Origin: Chondrilla cf. caribensis
Taxonomy: Eukaryota; Porifera; Demospongiae; Chondrillida; Chondrillidae
Assembly (NCBI GenBank): GCA_964020155.1
Contig: OZ026556.1
Span: 2,130,001 to 2,194,000 of the forward strand
Direction: 5' to 3'
DNA: 64,000 nucleotides
Shown: piece after piece, positions 49,321-62,600 of the stretch
Numbering within the stretch: the stretch's first letter is position 1
Layout: every line of letters begins with the position of its first letter
The notes under the pieces: model-generated
Told to the model about the DNA's origin: nothing
The model's database searches: none
What the model saw: the letters and a program-made list of their open reading frames with translations, nothing else
Translations under genes and position numbers: made by a program

Positions 49321-49398
49321 TGGATACTCGCGTGCGTATACGTTGATGGGAACGTTTGCTCTCGCTACCTACAGGTATCGGATTGGCTCCGTCTCGCA

Positions 49399-49406
49399 CT
49401 TATAAG
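49399..49406 (-). promoter_or_regulatory. Putative TATA element of protease copy 2
   Basis: CTTATAAG about 80 bases upstream of ATG 49320, matching the element at 35630-35637. Confidence 0.35.
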
Positions 49407-50154
49407 ACGAACGAAACCTGCATGAGCCTAGCGTGGGCCATGCAGCCTGTGACCACGAACTTGTCATGGTTTTGAAGGAGGCCATAGATTTCAGCCGTAT
49501 ACGTAACGAAACTCTGCAGACGTGCATAAGCCTCCGTGGAAAGGTTCAAGTACGTTGTTTCGCCCCGCATTGAAATTCTTAATGTCAAGAATATCTGAGT
49601 GAAGCTGAGATGGCCTATAGCCAGCTAACCTATTACAACTTGCATGATATCTCACATAATTGATATGCACGTCCCCCCATACTTATACGTTAAAGGTCAC
49701 GATCGGGTTGTGAACAAATTGCTATGGACCGCCTCCCTTGTTCCCCAGCAGTACAATCGTGTATTGCAGTCTAAATAGTATAATATGACAGACATCCTGG
49801 ATCCTTCCCGAACTACACAATATCTCATTACACTGTGAGCGATCACACCGATGCTGCCTTCATTGACGTTGGATCCAGTCCGCATAATTATTTTATAGCA
49901 TTGCGGCAAAATTGAATCGACAGTATAATAATTATTCGACTGAGCATGTTATGTACACTGCCTAGATGAGGCCCCATAGTTGATTCTGCTCTAACTACAG
50001 TATATAGGGATATGTAGTAATATGTACACACTGGGAATGTGGGTGGCAAGGCCAATGACTAATGCAACTTTTAGTCATAACATTAATACTATTAATACAC
50101 ATTCACACATAATATTATAACATACAAGTAGCAACTGTTATAAAATTTAATTTA

Positions 50155-52967
50155 TCATTGTTTTGAAGGTTTTAGGATGAATGTGGCACACAACATGACA
50201 TGATCTGAAGGTTGGTAAATATTGGGCATTGGGCCGGAGTCTGTGAACATGCGGTTACTAGGAAGAACTAATCTTTGCTCAAGGTGCAATCCCAAGCCAC
50301 TCCGCCTACTGTCTGGTGATGTGTAGAATATGTAGTCAGTGTGTTCAAATGCATGCATATGGTAAGTAGTGATGCTGTTGGGATGTTGGCCATAATTGTG
50401 ATAGTGAGGATATACAGAGAACAGGTTGAAGGGATGGGTAATGACCTGCCCATCCCTTGACGGGTGAGCTGGAGGTCCCTGTGGATGATTGGAGGGTCTT
50501 GACTGGTGAGCTGGAGGTCCCTGTGGATGATTGGAGGGTCTTGACTGGTGAGCTGGAGGTCCCTGTGGATGAGTGGAGGATCCCAACTGGTGAGTTGGAG
50601 GTCCCTGTGGATGATTGGAGGGTCTTGACTGGTGAGTTGGAGGTCCCTGTGGATGAGTGGAGGATCCCGACTGGTGAGCTGGAGGTCCCTGTGGATGATT
50701 GGAGGATCCCGAATGGTGAGAAGGAGGTCCCTGTGGATGAGTGGAGGATCCCGATTGGTGAGCTGGAGGTCCCTGTGGATGAGTGGAGGATCCCGACTGG
50801 TGAGCTGGAGGTCCCTGTGGATGAGCGGAGGATCCCGACTGGTGAGAAGGAGGTCCCTGTGGATGAGTGGAGGGTCTTGACTGGTGAGCTGGAGGTCCCT
50901 GTGGATGAGCGGAGGATCCCGACTGGTGAGAAGGAGGTCCCTGGGGATGAGTGGAGGATCCCGACTGGTGAGCTGGAGGTCCCTGTGGATGAGTGGAGGA
51001 TCCCGACTGGTGAGCTGGAGGTCCCTGTGGATGAGTGGAGGATCCCGACTGGTGAGCTGGAGGTCCCTGTGGATGAGTGGAGGATCCCGACTGGTGAGCT
51101 AGAGATCCCAGATGGTGAGCTGGAGGTCCTTGTGGATGATTGGAGACTCTATTAAGTTGTTGTGCGTCGTATTGTATTTTATCCAGAGAAGTAGGCTGCA
51201 AGGGCGAGGATGAATGTTGGCTAGCAGTGCTAATACCTGGAGTACTGTGCTCACCAGTGAGATTATGGTGGATTCTCAGTGCTGCTGGCTTACTCAGTAT
51301 ACCACCCTCAGGATTTGTAGGAGTGGGCACTCCCACGTACATGCAACGGTTATCAATTCCCAGTTCTTTTGGAAAAAGAGGGAATGGGATTCTCCTACTT
51401 GTTTTCTTTTGACTGTAGCCAGCTACTTGGTGTGCTCCAGTGTGGGAATAGTCCAACTTGCTGTCCACCAAGAACTTGTACAGAGGACACAGTGGTTTCA
51501 TGTTGAAGTCACCGCAAATTAATATGGGACAATTGCAATCAACACGAGCAGTAAGCTTGTAGATCTCAGCTAGCAGTAGGGAAATCTGGGCCAGTTTAAT
51601 CTCTCCTGCCTTTGGATTGTAGAGCAAATGTGTGGTAGCAATACAGCAAAGATCAGTTGGATGTGTTACGGACCTCACTAGTACCACAATACCTACATTA
51701 TCTCTGTTAAGCACCGGACAGTTCCTTTGGTATTCCACAGATATAGAATGTTCTAGAAGGAATGTGGACCCTCTCACAAACATTGCACAGCCATCATTTT
51801 GTGAGCCCGTTCGCTTTTTGTATAGACTCCAGTAACCTGGAGATGACAAGAAAGACAAAGACTAAAAGCCGTTTCACATACAAACGTAGGTACATTTGTA
51901 ACAGACGTAGCAGTGAAACAAGACTACAAAATACGAGAAACCCACTGGCATAAACATTAAGAGGTGTCTTTCACTCTCATAGCAACAGAATTACATGTTA
52001 ATAGAATACATTATCATCTTATTCAATAGCACTTTTTGAAATAAAGTTAGTAGCAGATACTGACAGTACGGAATGGATGTTCTCACCCTTAGACTTTAGA
52101 TTTGGATCAAACCAGGAATGAAATGCATCTTCATCCACTTCCTGAAGGCAGATTACCTGTAGTATAATAGGAAAACAGCCAATGATACGTATACATACAT
52201 ATGGTACATGACCATTACAAATCATGGAATGAGTCACACTTACACACGTATATGCACAGACACATACAAATAATAGACAGTGCAGAAGCTGTAGAACAGC
52301 CAGGGAAAATCTGGGAAAATCAGCTGGCAAAATGGTCAGTTATCTCAATTGAATGTAAGACTATAAATTTCATCTATCACATGTTTAGCACTTTTATTCT
52401 CAGAATACAATCACTCATTTAGTTTGACCATTTTATTTGGGCACATGTGTGATGGGATTGAGTAGGTTCCACGCATTGTGTAATACATACTATAGTAGCA
52501 TATTGCATCCAACTGCTATACAGTAAAATACACATTATGCAAACAAGACCAGTGGAATCTGACCATCATGATATAACACATAAATGCAAAGTACGTGGAA
52601 CAAAGACAGCCTATCAAGTGCTCACATCAGCGTTGCAATCCAGTAGTTCTTGCAGGAGAAGGGATCTCCTGTAGCTCCACTGTAAATATTCGGTTGGGCA
52701 ATGCACGTATAGCTCGGAATTCTTTTCCAGCAGACTTTGAGCGAGAACATTGTAAGAGCACACTCTAAATCGGATACAAGACCTTTCGTTGAATCTCGAA
52801 ACGTGGCTTCTGCCCCCATCTTCTGCATGAGAAATCCAAGGGCGCACGAAACTACGCGGTCGCTTGCTTAGAGAATAATCCGATTCAAGTAAAGGTCTTT
52901 TCTCATCACTTGACAATCCAACTGAACACCTGTTGCGTTCATTCATACCATTAATCTTATGTGCCAC
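50155..52967 (-). CDS. ANGEL: Protein ANGEL homologue (CCR4/nocturnin-type EEP family)
   Basis: Three exons: 52626-52967 (start ATG 52967), 52087-52156 and 50155-51836; 2094 nt, 697 residues, all phases consistent. Exon 1 ends CNAD and exon 2 starts VICLQEVDED, giving the EEP motif with the catalytic Glu; then GYWSLYKKRTGSQNDGCAMF, TTHLLYNPKAGEIKLAQ, ILICGDFNMKP and a C-terminal SDHVMLCATF. These match ANGEL1/2 proteins, relatives of CCR4 deadenylase and nocturnin; ANGEL2 is known to remove 2',3'-cyclic phosphates from RNA. Between GDFN and the final SDH the protein holds a low-complexity insert made of 14-residue repeats (about 230 residues), which should loop out of the fold. The 3' end is duplicated at 36963-37055. 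Confidence 0.9.
50455..51140 (-). repeat. Coding 42-bp minisatellite inside ANGEL
   Basis: Sixteen units of 42 bp encode SGSSTHPQGPPAHQ and variants (SRPSNHPQGPP, SGSSAHPQGPP). The length is a multiple of three, so copy number changes keep the frame. It also creates an open frame on the opposite strand, which is an artefact. Confidence 0.95.
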
Positions 52968-54824
52968 TCAAAGACGATTCCTATTATCAAAATGTACACT
53001 TACATCTATGCTTGCATATCCACCTCACAGTGAGCGCCATTTTGGGCAAGATTTGGCAGCACTCCGCCCACCTTTCTCGTGACTCACACGTGCCGATGAA
53101 GTCTCGACTTCTAGACCCTATAGAGTAAGACCCTATACAAAAGCGTATCACTTACAAATGCGCACGCACATAATACTAAAACTACAATTGAATAAAAATA
53201 AGCACCAAACAATAATGCACATTGATGGTAATAATATGTAAACAAGGCTATATAATACATGATGTACATGTTTACAGTGAACACAAGTGGGGGCTATAGC
53301 AGCTAGACTAAGTAAATGAAGAAGAAACACGCACCTACAGATTATGTAAAATTCCATAGAACTACAAATTCAGGAACTGCAGACAGTGCCTGAATACACA
53401 CACAAATCCATGTACTAATGTGCACACACATACATATTAAGTATATAGTACTATATACACACAAATGCACACATACGTACAATAAATACAATATACAGAC
53501 AAGTACATACATACACAATCATAACGCTGTTTGTGTTGCACAGAAAACCTTTTCTGTGTGGAGGGGTTAATGATGCTGCTCTTAAGAAAGAATTTTCTAT
53601 CTTAAAGTTTGTTGCCAAAATTTGTTGAGGACCTCACCTCTGCACGATAACATTGCAATTGGTCTGGAGTTGACAGGTGAGGCTTTGTCAGGGCCTTTGC
53701 AAAGTATGCAAAATTGTGTATTGGGCCAACTGCTTGGCGATGGTTGTCCAGATCTGTTGATTAGAGCTTCCACAGGTAGTTCCATTGTGACAAGGGGCTA
53801 AGGATTTGTTGCCCTCTTCAGTGCATGCCATACATGTCCTGCTAAGTTGGGGTTATGTTGAACTCAGAGTCCTCCCTGTTGTCCGGCATAACTTTTCTCA
53901 CGCAATGTGAAAGATCATTGGATCCTGTTCCACGTGCAGGCTTAGCAGTTGGAAAAGTATGCAAAGGTTTCAGTTGTGGATAGATAGCAATTTAGGCTTG
54001 GTGCTGATTTGTCTGCTCTCTAGAGATCTGGTGAAGGACTAGCTAGCGGTTCTTCGAAAAGGCCCTCCCTTGTTTGATGGTGTCTAAGAGCGTTCCAGTT
54101 TCCAGTTTTCTCTCCGTACTAGTCTAATACAAGTCTAGTCCAATTTGTACGAGTTGGCTGGAGTTCTTACTCGAAGGCAGCTGAAGTTGTTTTCGCGGGG
54201 ACAGCTATGAAACGTCTTGGTCGAGGTCAATCGCTAGATTCCTGCAAACGTAATTCGCTACATTATTTCTTTAAATGCGATTCCAGTTCGCTATTCTGAA
54301 AACGCGGACAATTAGAAATTGGACCTCGCCAGTGTTACATCTTCAGCGAAGTTCTCGGGGTAGCCTTTACTTATACGCTAGGTTTCATTCTTCCCGTCAC
54401 TGTGGTGATTCCACTGAGAACTTCCACAAAGCGTTCTTGGGATGGAAAAATGCAACACTATAGCTCGCGGTAGTCGGGCATATGGCAAGAGTCAAGCGCC
54501 TCCACACTCCATACCCAGACCAAAACTCCTCGAGCCGGAGCAATTTACCTTATAAGTTAAAGTGAATTATTAGTATAATAATGCTAAACGTTGTATACAC
54601 ATACACCATTGCAATTCCCTCACTACAAAGAATAGTGTTGGTGTCATTAGCATAACAACGGTTACCATGGTATTGTAAAAAATGCGAGTAATTCATGAAT
54701 CCATAATGTGTAAAGGATATTTGTCATACCACTGATTGATTTCTCATCTCAAACATCACCCGCATAAGTCTTCATGTGGTTGCTACACAAGTACCCTCTA
54801 TGTAGGAGTATCCCATTCTAGTCA
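52968..54824. other. Intergenic region between divergent genes
   Basis: 1.86 kb between the start of ANGEL (minus) and the glycosyltransferase (plus); it presumably contains both promoters. No TATA box was evident. A weak reverse-transcriptase-like peptide on the minus strand (53597-53785, SRPIAML) may be a retroelement remnant. Nothing else was recognised. Confidence 0.5.
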
Positions 54825-57800
54825 TTGTGTGCTCAAAATCTCACTGAAAAAGTTCAAAAGTACGTTATAGGCACCTTGTGGAGTACGAAGACGAATAAGA
54901 TGTTTCAGAGTGGCTTAGTGCAATATTTTAAGACGAAGTACTTGAAAGCTGCTTTGTTGGTGTGTATCTCAGCCTTTGGCATCTTCCTGATTTTCATTCA
55001 CTTTAGATTAAGTGAGTTACTGCCCATGTATATTGTTCACATAGTACGTACTGTACATTAATAATCTTGGACATTTTGGCGAGCTAGCTCCGGCTACCGG
55101 TTGTTGTCAATTATAATTACGAACAAGTGACAATCGCCCTTTATTCACACGATACCCAATACGAACCGCAGCCATTTTTATACTAGCTACCCACGGCGCG
55201 GTTAGATTCGCGCGAATCAATCTACCCATTGCCATCCTGAAGTATACGTACGTTGACAGGTCATCTCAATCACTGTTTAACAGTCCTGGATTTGCGCTGT
55301 TTTGTTGTATTTTCTCAATCAGCTGTTTCAGATTGAACAGTAAACAACACCAAGTTAATTTGGTGTCACAATTTAATTGGGACCAAATGGAATGTGAGTC
55401 ATCAAATTTAGGCTGGACTTTGGGCGGACCCTGAGCTCACTCTCAATAACAAAAAGTTCAACATAATCAGTCTTTTTTCCAATTTGCATTCATATTTCAA
55501 TTTGAATTGAGAATCTACTTTGATTCATATTTCAATTATCTCCCTTTTGTTGTTTTATGACGCATTCAGTTAGAGGACAATACCAACTTTCTTCATTTGA
55601 TCTGCTTGATGTCATAGCCAGAAGGTATACAGATACGAATACAAATTTTACTTCTAAATCATCTCTAACTGAGGATTCAATGCCTTTCAAAGTGAGCTAT
55701 CTAGAACAAGATTAGTATATTTATGTGTGATTGATTATAGATAGATATTAAAGAATGATCTATTAAATAATAATCATCGTTCACAATGTTTATAGAGACA
55801 GTGTGTGGGTGGGGTTATGGGTACATATGATACATGTTGTGCCCGTGGCATAAATATTGAGGTCAGTTATTTGTAGACTTAGCATGATTGTAATTTTGCA
55901 TAACTGAGTCATATAAGATAATTGTACAACTCCTTAGCTCCATACGTATTTCACTGGAATCTCATTGACTGGAATGTTTTACTCTAGCTCGAGACCCCTA
56001 ACTGAATCATGTTCTAATGGACGTTGAATAGTATACTGTCACATACTGGCCTCCTTGTGAACCAACAGTGTACAGATCCCATAGAAATTAATGGTGCTGT
56101 AACATTATTATTAAATTTATTATTTTCAGCTCCTATATAATATGTGATCCCATGCTTTCTAGGATTGTGTGATATACAATGTAATAATGAATGATCTATG
56201 TATGCTACTACTATTGTTGCGGTACATATTATATGAATTCCAAGTTATATTGTACACTATTGTGTGTATTACCAGAACCAGTATGAAAACCTAAAAGATA
56301 CAGTATATTTCATTTACATGAACAATTGCAATCTATCTATCTATACATCTAATATCTACCTAGACATTAGACAAAACTAAGACAACCCCAGTGAATGTCA
56401 TGCGAGGAGCAGTGCATGTTGATACTTGGTCAGATATTAGTGGTTATCTTGTGGATGATCTAAGAAGAGATAGAAGATTTCCAGATAATCCAACAGTGAG
56501 TTATACAGTGTAAGGTATTCACGGGTAGTACGTTGCACCATAAATTGGGTAGTAGATGCAACCTTGACCTTTTATATTGTATATGAAGTTACAGGGTGAT
56601 TGATTATTCTTTGATCGTGATTTAGATACTCTATAATAGTAGACTGAAGATCTGTAGAAGTTAGGAGTGGATTTTATATTGGTGGAATATAAAACTCAAT
56701 GAAGTGATAACCAATTACCGTCCAGCTCATACATATTGGTGATCAAGGTTATATCTACTAGTAAAGATTTTGTTGGGCTCACTCTATATTATGAAAGAAG
56801 TTAGCAATGAATTCTAGTTTCCTACTGTGTGAAAATTTATACGTCGTTCAATCAGGGAGAAAAATCGTTAAAGCCTAGATCCAGAAGTGCATCTTTACTC
56901 TTAAGCAGTGAAGGTTTTATTGCAATTTATCAAACATGAACGAAGTTGTGAAACTTTGTCCGAATATTTATTGGATTGTCTGAAACTTAATTGTTTCCGA
57001 TACACCATTAAATTGTCCATATCACAAAGACGTGCATAGGTACAAACTTCATTATACCTTCCAAAATCAGCGTGTCTGAAATTTAATACTTCCAATTATT
57101 GATTGTTTACTCTCTATATTATGTTAGATTATTGTGTATGCTGTAAGCAGTAGTTCATGATCTCTATTCTGCGCAATAGGAGTCATCTGTGTTAGAGAAA
57201 GCTTCACTTGAATATTATCAAGACAAGGCCAACTTTTCTGCCAGACTGTACGGCTACTTACTACCATCAGCTTCTGGTATGTTGGTTTATTTTTACAACA
57301 ATTATTGTTGGTCAACATATTTTGCAGTAATATTGGATGCAGGCACCCATGAGCAATTATGCAGTGGAACATTTTAGTTATCATCCTCTGAATTGAGGAA
57401 TACTCTTCCGAATGAAATGAAACGTCCTAGTATAGTGCTGTGGTGTATTGGATAGTCTAGATCTAAATTAAGCACAAATTGTAAGAACTAAAATAAAGGT
57501 TCCAAAGTTTTCGGTATAGAGCAGTTCTACTGCATGCGAATATGTACAATCCACATTTAAACATGTTCAATTATGACTGACATGTAACAGGAACAAACTT
57601 GTTAGGAGGACAATGTGACTGTCTAAAATTGTGTGGTATCCGAGGGAGTACAGTGACCCAAAAGTTTAAGAGTATCTAGAGTTTGTAACGCAGAACTCAA
57701 TATTGCAATTGGGTATCCAGAATTCAGGGGTTCTGTATACATGTTTGCCGTCCACCATAGTTCTCATGCATGTTCGGGTTGTCATTGCTTCACTGTATAT

Positions 57801-59650
57801 TTGAAAACAATTAATTTATGATTATAACTTTATGGAACTTTTGAATAACAATTGTGGCTACACGTGCTATCAAGTAATTCCAGTGTGGGCAGCTGCCTCC
57901 AGCTCATATTACACGTTCTCAAGAAATTAGAATTGGTAATTATGATCATTGTATCACAATCTATGTCATAGCACACAAGTGCACCTACATACCGTGTTAC
58001 ATGTATTTAATCCTCTGTATTTTGGCACTGACATATACAGGATACTACAAATTTGGTATTCTTTCTTCCAACACATCTGAGCTTTGGATGAGTATTGATA
58101 AGGACCCTAATAACATGCACAAAATTGCCTGTTTCGGATGTATTGATCAGGTAAGACACTATTGAGGAACCTGAGTGTTGAAAATCAAATTAAACGATAC
58201 CCATAGAATTGCTACATCAACTGCTATAGTCACATACTGCACTGTTGGACATGTAATTTGAATTTGAGTGAATTTCTTTCTGGATTTAATGTTCTCCCTG
58301 ACCAATATTCAAGTACTGAGGTCACATTTATATATACAACACCATATTTTATCCACAGTACTGAGGAATTTGCACTGCATCTTGGATGTCATACTGACAT
58401 GGATCTGCGATATCATTTTAATTATCACTACATTTTATAAAAGAATCCTTGAATCAGGTACTTGCTCTCTTATCCACCAGGAACACCTGCCTCCTAAGAT
58501 CCTTCCTCCAAAACCCAACACTTTCATGAATGCTTTAAATTTCTCTCAGCTAGAGTCGGTTTCTACATCTCATCAGATAAAGTGAGTCTGTTTATCACAA
58601 TGTGTACTAGCACTTTATAATATGAATTATTCTCTTATTCTATAAGTATTATTATAAATAATATATAGCATTTGGGTTAGGTTGCTATTTGTATCATACC
58701 TAGTCTATGTAATTAACTATATGCCTAGTCTATATACGTATATACCTAGTCTATGTATATACCTAGTCTATGTATGAATACCTAGTCTATGTATATAGTC
58801 TATGTATATACTACGAAATTCAGTAGAATTATAACAAAATTCTAAGGCAGTGCTTTCTTTTAAACTATTGTTCTTCTTCTTCTTATTATTGCCATTATAT
58901 TCATAATTCAAGGCTTCAAAAAGACACACTTTATTATTTTGAGGTTTACCTGAAAAACAGAGAGAGTCCAGGATTTGTCAGTGTCAGGGTGAGCCGAATG
59001 CATATACGTATGCAAACACACTTTGTTCACAATTTTAGAGCATTATTTGCTGCTATCATTGCTATAGTAGTGTATGTATACATATAATAATATTATAAAT
59101 ATATATTTATATGGGCTGTTGCCCTGCTGGATTTGTTTTTTTTATTCTTTCCTTATTTGTTTTCAGTTCTCTTGATCTGTTGCTTAATAATAGATATATA
59201 TATATATATATATATATAATGTATAATAAGCAGATGCAGATAAGAAGAACATCTGATAACAATTCTTTGTAGTTTTTACAGTCTCGACTAGTTTCTACTG
59301 TAAAAAATGGAATATAATCCAATTCTAGGATGATTCTATTTAAAGTGAAATTGTTTATCACTCCAGGTTGTAACTGAATTTTGCCATACAATCTTTTAAT
59401 TCTCATCAATGACTTTGATGATGTAGATTTAAGTTTTATTGTATTAAAAAGTTCTTCCAATAATATTACGTCTGTCTGTCTATATTTAGTGGATGTCTGT
59501 TGGTTCTACAACATGGGACATCATTCCGTTCAACAATCTCGGGACTCTTGGTGAGTTTAATAGTGTGAGTGTACGTATATACATGGGTTGTGTGCATGTG
59601 TGTGCATATGCATGTGTATGCATTTATGTGTACACGTATGTGTGTGTGTA

Positions 59651-59688
<38 letters not shown>

Positions 59689-62600
59689 TGTGGGTGTGTG
59701 GGTGTGTGGGTGGGTGTGGGTGCATGTGTGCATGTGCACATGTACATGGCATTGTATGTACAGTACTGATTAAAAGTACATTACTATGTTACATGCGGAC
59801 CAAGCGCATGTAGTCCGCTTGTACTCGCGGACTACTTGCGAGTACTCGCATTGATTAGCACTAATCCATATCAAAGAATAACACAATTATCACTAATTTA
59901 CACAATGGCGGGCGCACCGTTCGACGAATAGCTGATTCGCAATTTTATCGCTCGAAGTGTGGAAATTATGAACGAGAATTGTTAGAAGCGTCATATGAGA
60001 ATAAAAGAACCTCTATTAGCGACAAAAATTGTACGGTTATATCAAGATAGCTTGAAAGTATTGCAAATTGTATCCGTGGATTCGAGAGGAAGCAGAAACT
60101 CACACGCTCTCAGCAAATGGACTTTTCGATAGAAACGCAATTGCTTCGAACAAGCGCTTGTATCAAGTATGGAGTGTGGGTCACTGAATGTGGTGAGTGG
60201 ATATGTGGCTGTGGGGCTGTTGTGGGTCAGGATTATAAGGGATTTGTTCTTCCTTCGGCTGTTGTTATCCTCGTCCACGAAGTGTTTCCGTGTTTTGTTA
60301 GGATTCGATGATTATCTGCCAAGACAATAGCGAACATAGCTCGATTTCGATAGCGCTTGTTCGAATTCATTGCAGTTCCGTAAATCTGTTCCTACGTACT
60401 TCACGTTAACTGGATTCTATGTCCCATTGTCTTTAATGTTCCACCATTGAACCAGTAATAACTTTCGTTTTGTTTTCGAGGCATATCTTTGATATACAAC
60501 GCGGCTTTCTTTGGATAATCGCTCGAATTCACAAGTTTGAAGTGTTAGTTACTGCGAGTACTTTCGCGAGAATTCGCCCCGTACAATGCATGTTTAAGTA
60601 TTCGATCAGATTTCTCGAGTTCGATGTGTTAATTACCGCGAGTACTCGTGCGTGTACTGTCGAACCTTCCGCGCTTAGTCCGCGTGTAGTCCGCAATTTT
60701 ATGGTAAAGTACTTCTAATCAGTACTGTACGTATATGTATATATTTCATTATGTGGAAATGGTCAAAATGTCACTAATTGTATTACATATGATGCAACTC
60801 ATTTCTCGACATACGTACATTATATATATCCTTGTGCACACTCCATCTGTTTGCATTCATCATGTGTTAGAAAATAAACGTGAGAGTTTGGCATCATTAC
60901 AACTGCCTAGCTACCATCTACAGCAACCATTGAAAGTCAAGTATATCGGAGATGAAATTATTGACAGTGAGTGGTTGAAATCTGTCGTGGCTAAGAACCA
61001 CACTCTTTGTCATCGGACACCATTTCCTATTCAATGTGATGATCAGCAGCTGTTTAAAAACAACACATGTGATTTTTTATAATAATATTATACGGATATA
61101 AATATGACTATTGCACAAATATGGAGTAATTAATATGGGAGAGGTGGTCTTGTGTCAATGGTATTGACCACCAAATAGGTCCCATGTCAAGACAGCTAAG
61201 CATACGTTATCCCTACTTTACAAAGTGATGGTCATAAACACTAATCTCAAAACAAATGAAGTGGGAATTGGCTAATTTTAGTATTAATACAAAATTCAAG
61301 GTATTTAAATTAACATTGTCTGATCGTCTGTACTTTATATTATACGGTGTATGATTGTCTGGTCTGTTGTTGAAACATAGGTCATCGGGGCTCATATTTT
61401 CCATTGGCAGGTCACGTCTATAGTGTTGCACCGATAATCGGATCGGCTATTGGATATCAGCTGATTGTAGGCGTTGTCATGCATATCGGCATATCGGGTG
61501 CATTTCCTTACTGATTTTTTTTGACTTTGCTGTATATTTTTTCCAAGCATCTAGTTTACAGTTAGACCTCTTCACAGTATCACCCTTGGTAGTGCTCCCA
61601 TACACTAGTATACAGTCAGACCTCTTTACAACATCACCCTTGGTAGTGCTCCCATACACTAGTATAATTTTATTATCGGATTGGCTAACTACAACTATGA
61701 TTGCTGGTAAGTATCTGCAAATTGGATTATCGGTAAAAAACCATATCGGTGCAACACTATTCAGGTCTCGTTATATGTTAAGTGGCCTCAGTCCTATGTT
61801 TCAAGAATGGACCTTGCAACCATTCATTATACCACACATAATAATTTTGATTGATTACTATGACAATGAAATTTATTCATCAATCAATAATTCAGGAACT
61901 GTCTCTCTTTTGTTGATAATCAAACTCTGTGTGTATTTGCGTTCACTAGATACTGATCTGATGATATGACAAACTAGTTCTCATGCATTTCGAGCATAAT
62001 CAGCCGAATTTTGAACATACTTTAACTTTAATTTAGTAATTTAATATATTTTAATTAATAAAAGTATCTGCAAATTGGATTATCGGTAAAAAACCATATC
62101 GGTGCAACACTATTCAGGTCTCGTTATATGTTAAGTGGCCTCAGTCCTATGTTTCAAGAATGGACCTTGCAACCATTCATTATACCACACATAATAATTT
62201 TGATTGATTACTATGACAATGAAATTTATTCATCAATCAATAATTCAGGAACTGTCTCTCTTTTGTTGATAATCAAACTCTGTGTGTATTTGCGTTCACT
62301 AGATACTGATCTGATGATATGACAAACTAGTTCTCATGCATTTCGAGCATAATCAGCCGAATTTTGAACATACTTTAACTTTAATTTACAATACCTATTG
62401 TATTCAAGGTGTTGTCCTGGAATATGTACTCCCACATTGTGACTATCAACCCATGTATGCCTACAAGCACAAAGTACTGAGGTACAAGGGCTACTTGGAG
62501 GTGCAGCAGGCAGCCGTTTTCCCAGATGACCACACATTATACAAGCATGACAAAAAATGGAGTCAGGGAAACCCTCAAATTGATGCAAAGGTACAATCAT

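Noticed and set aside
50457..51155. 232-codon plus-strand ORF of repeated ELEVPVDEWR units
   Set aside because: It is the antisense reading of the ANGEL minisatellite; the minus frame joins conserved EEP motifs, the plus frame joins nothing.
53597..53785. Possible reverse transcriptase fragment (SRPIAML)
   Set aside because: Only a few residues look RT-like and no flanking similarity was found; kept as a remark only.
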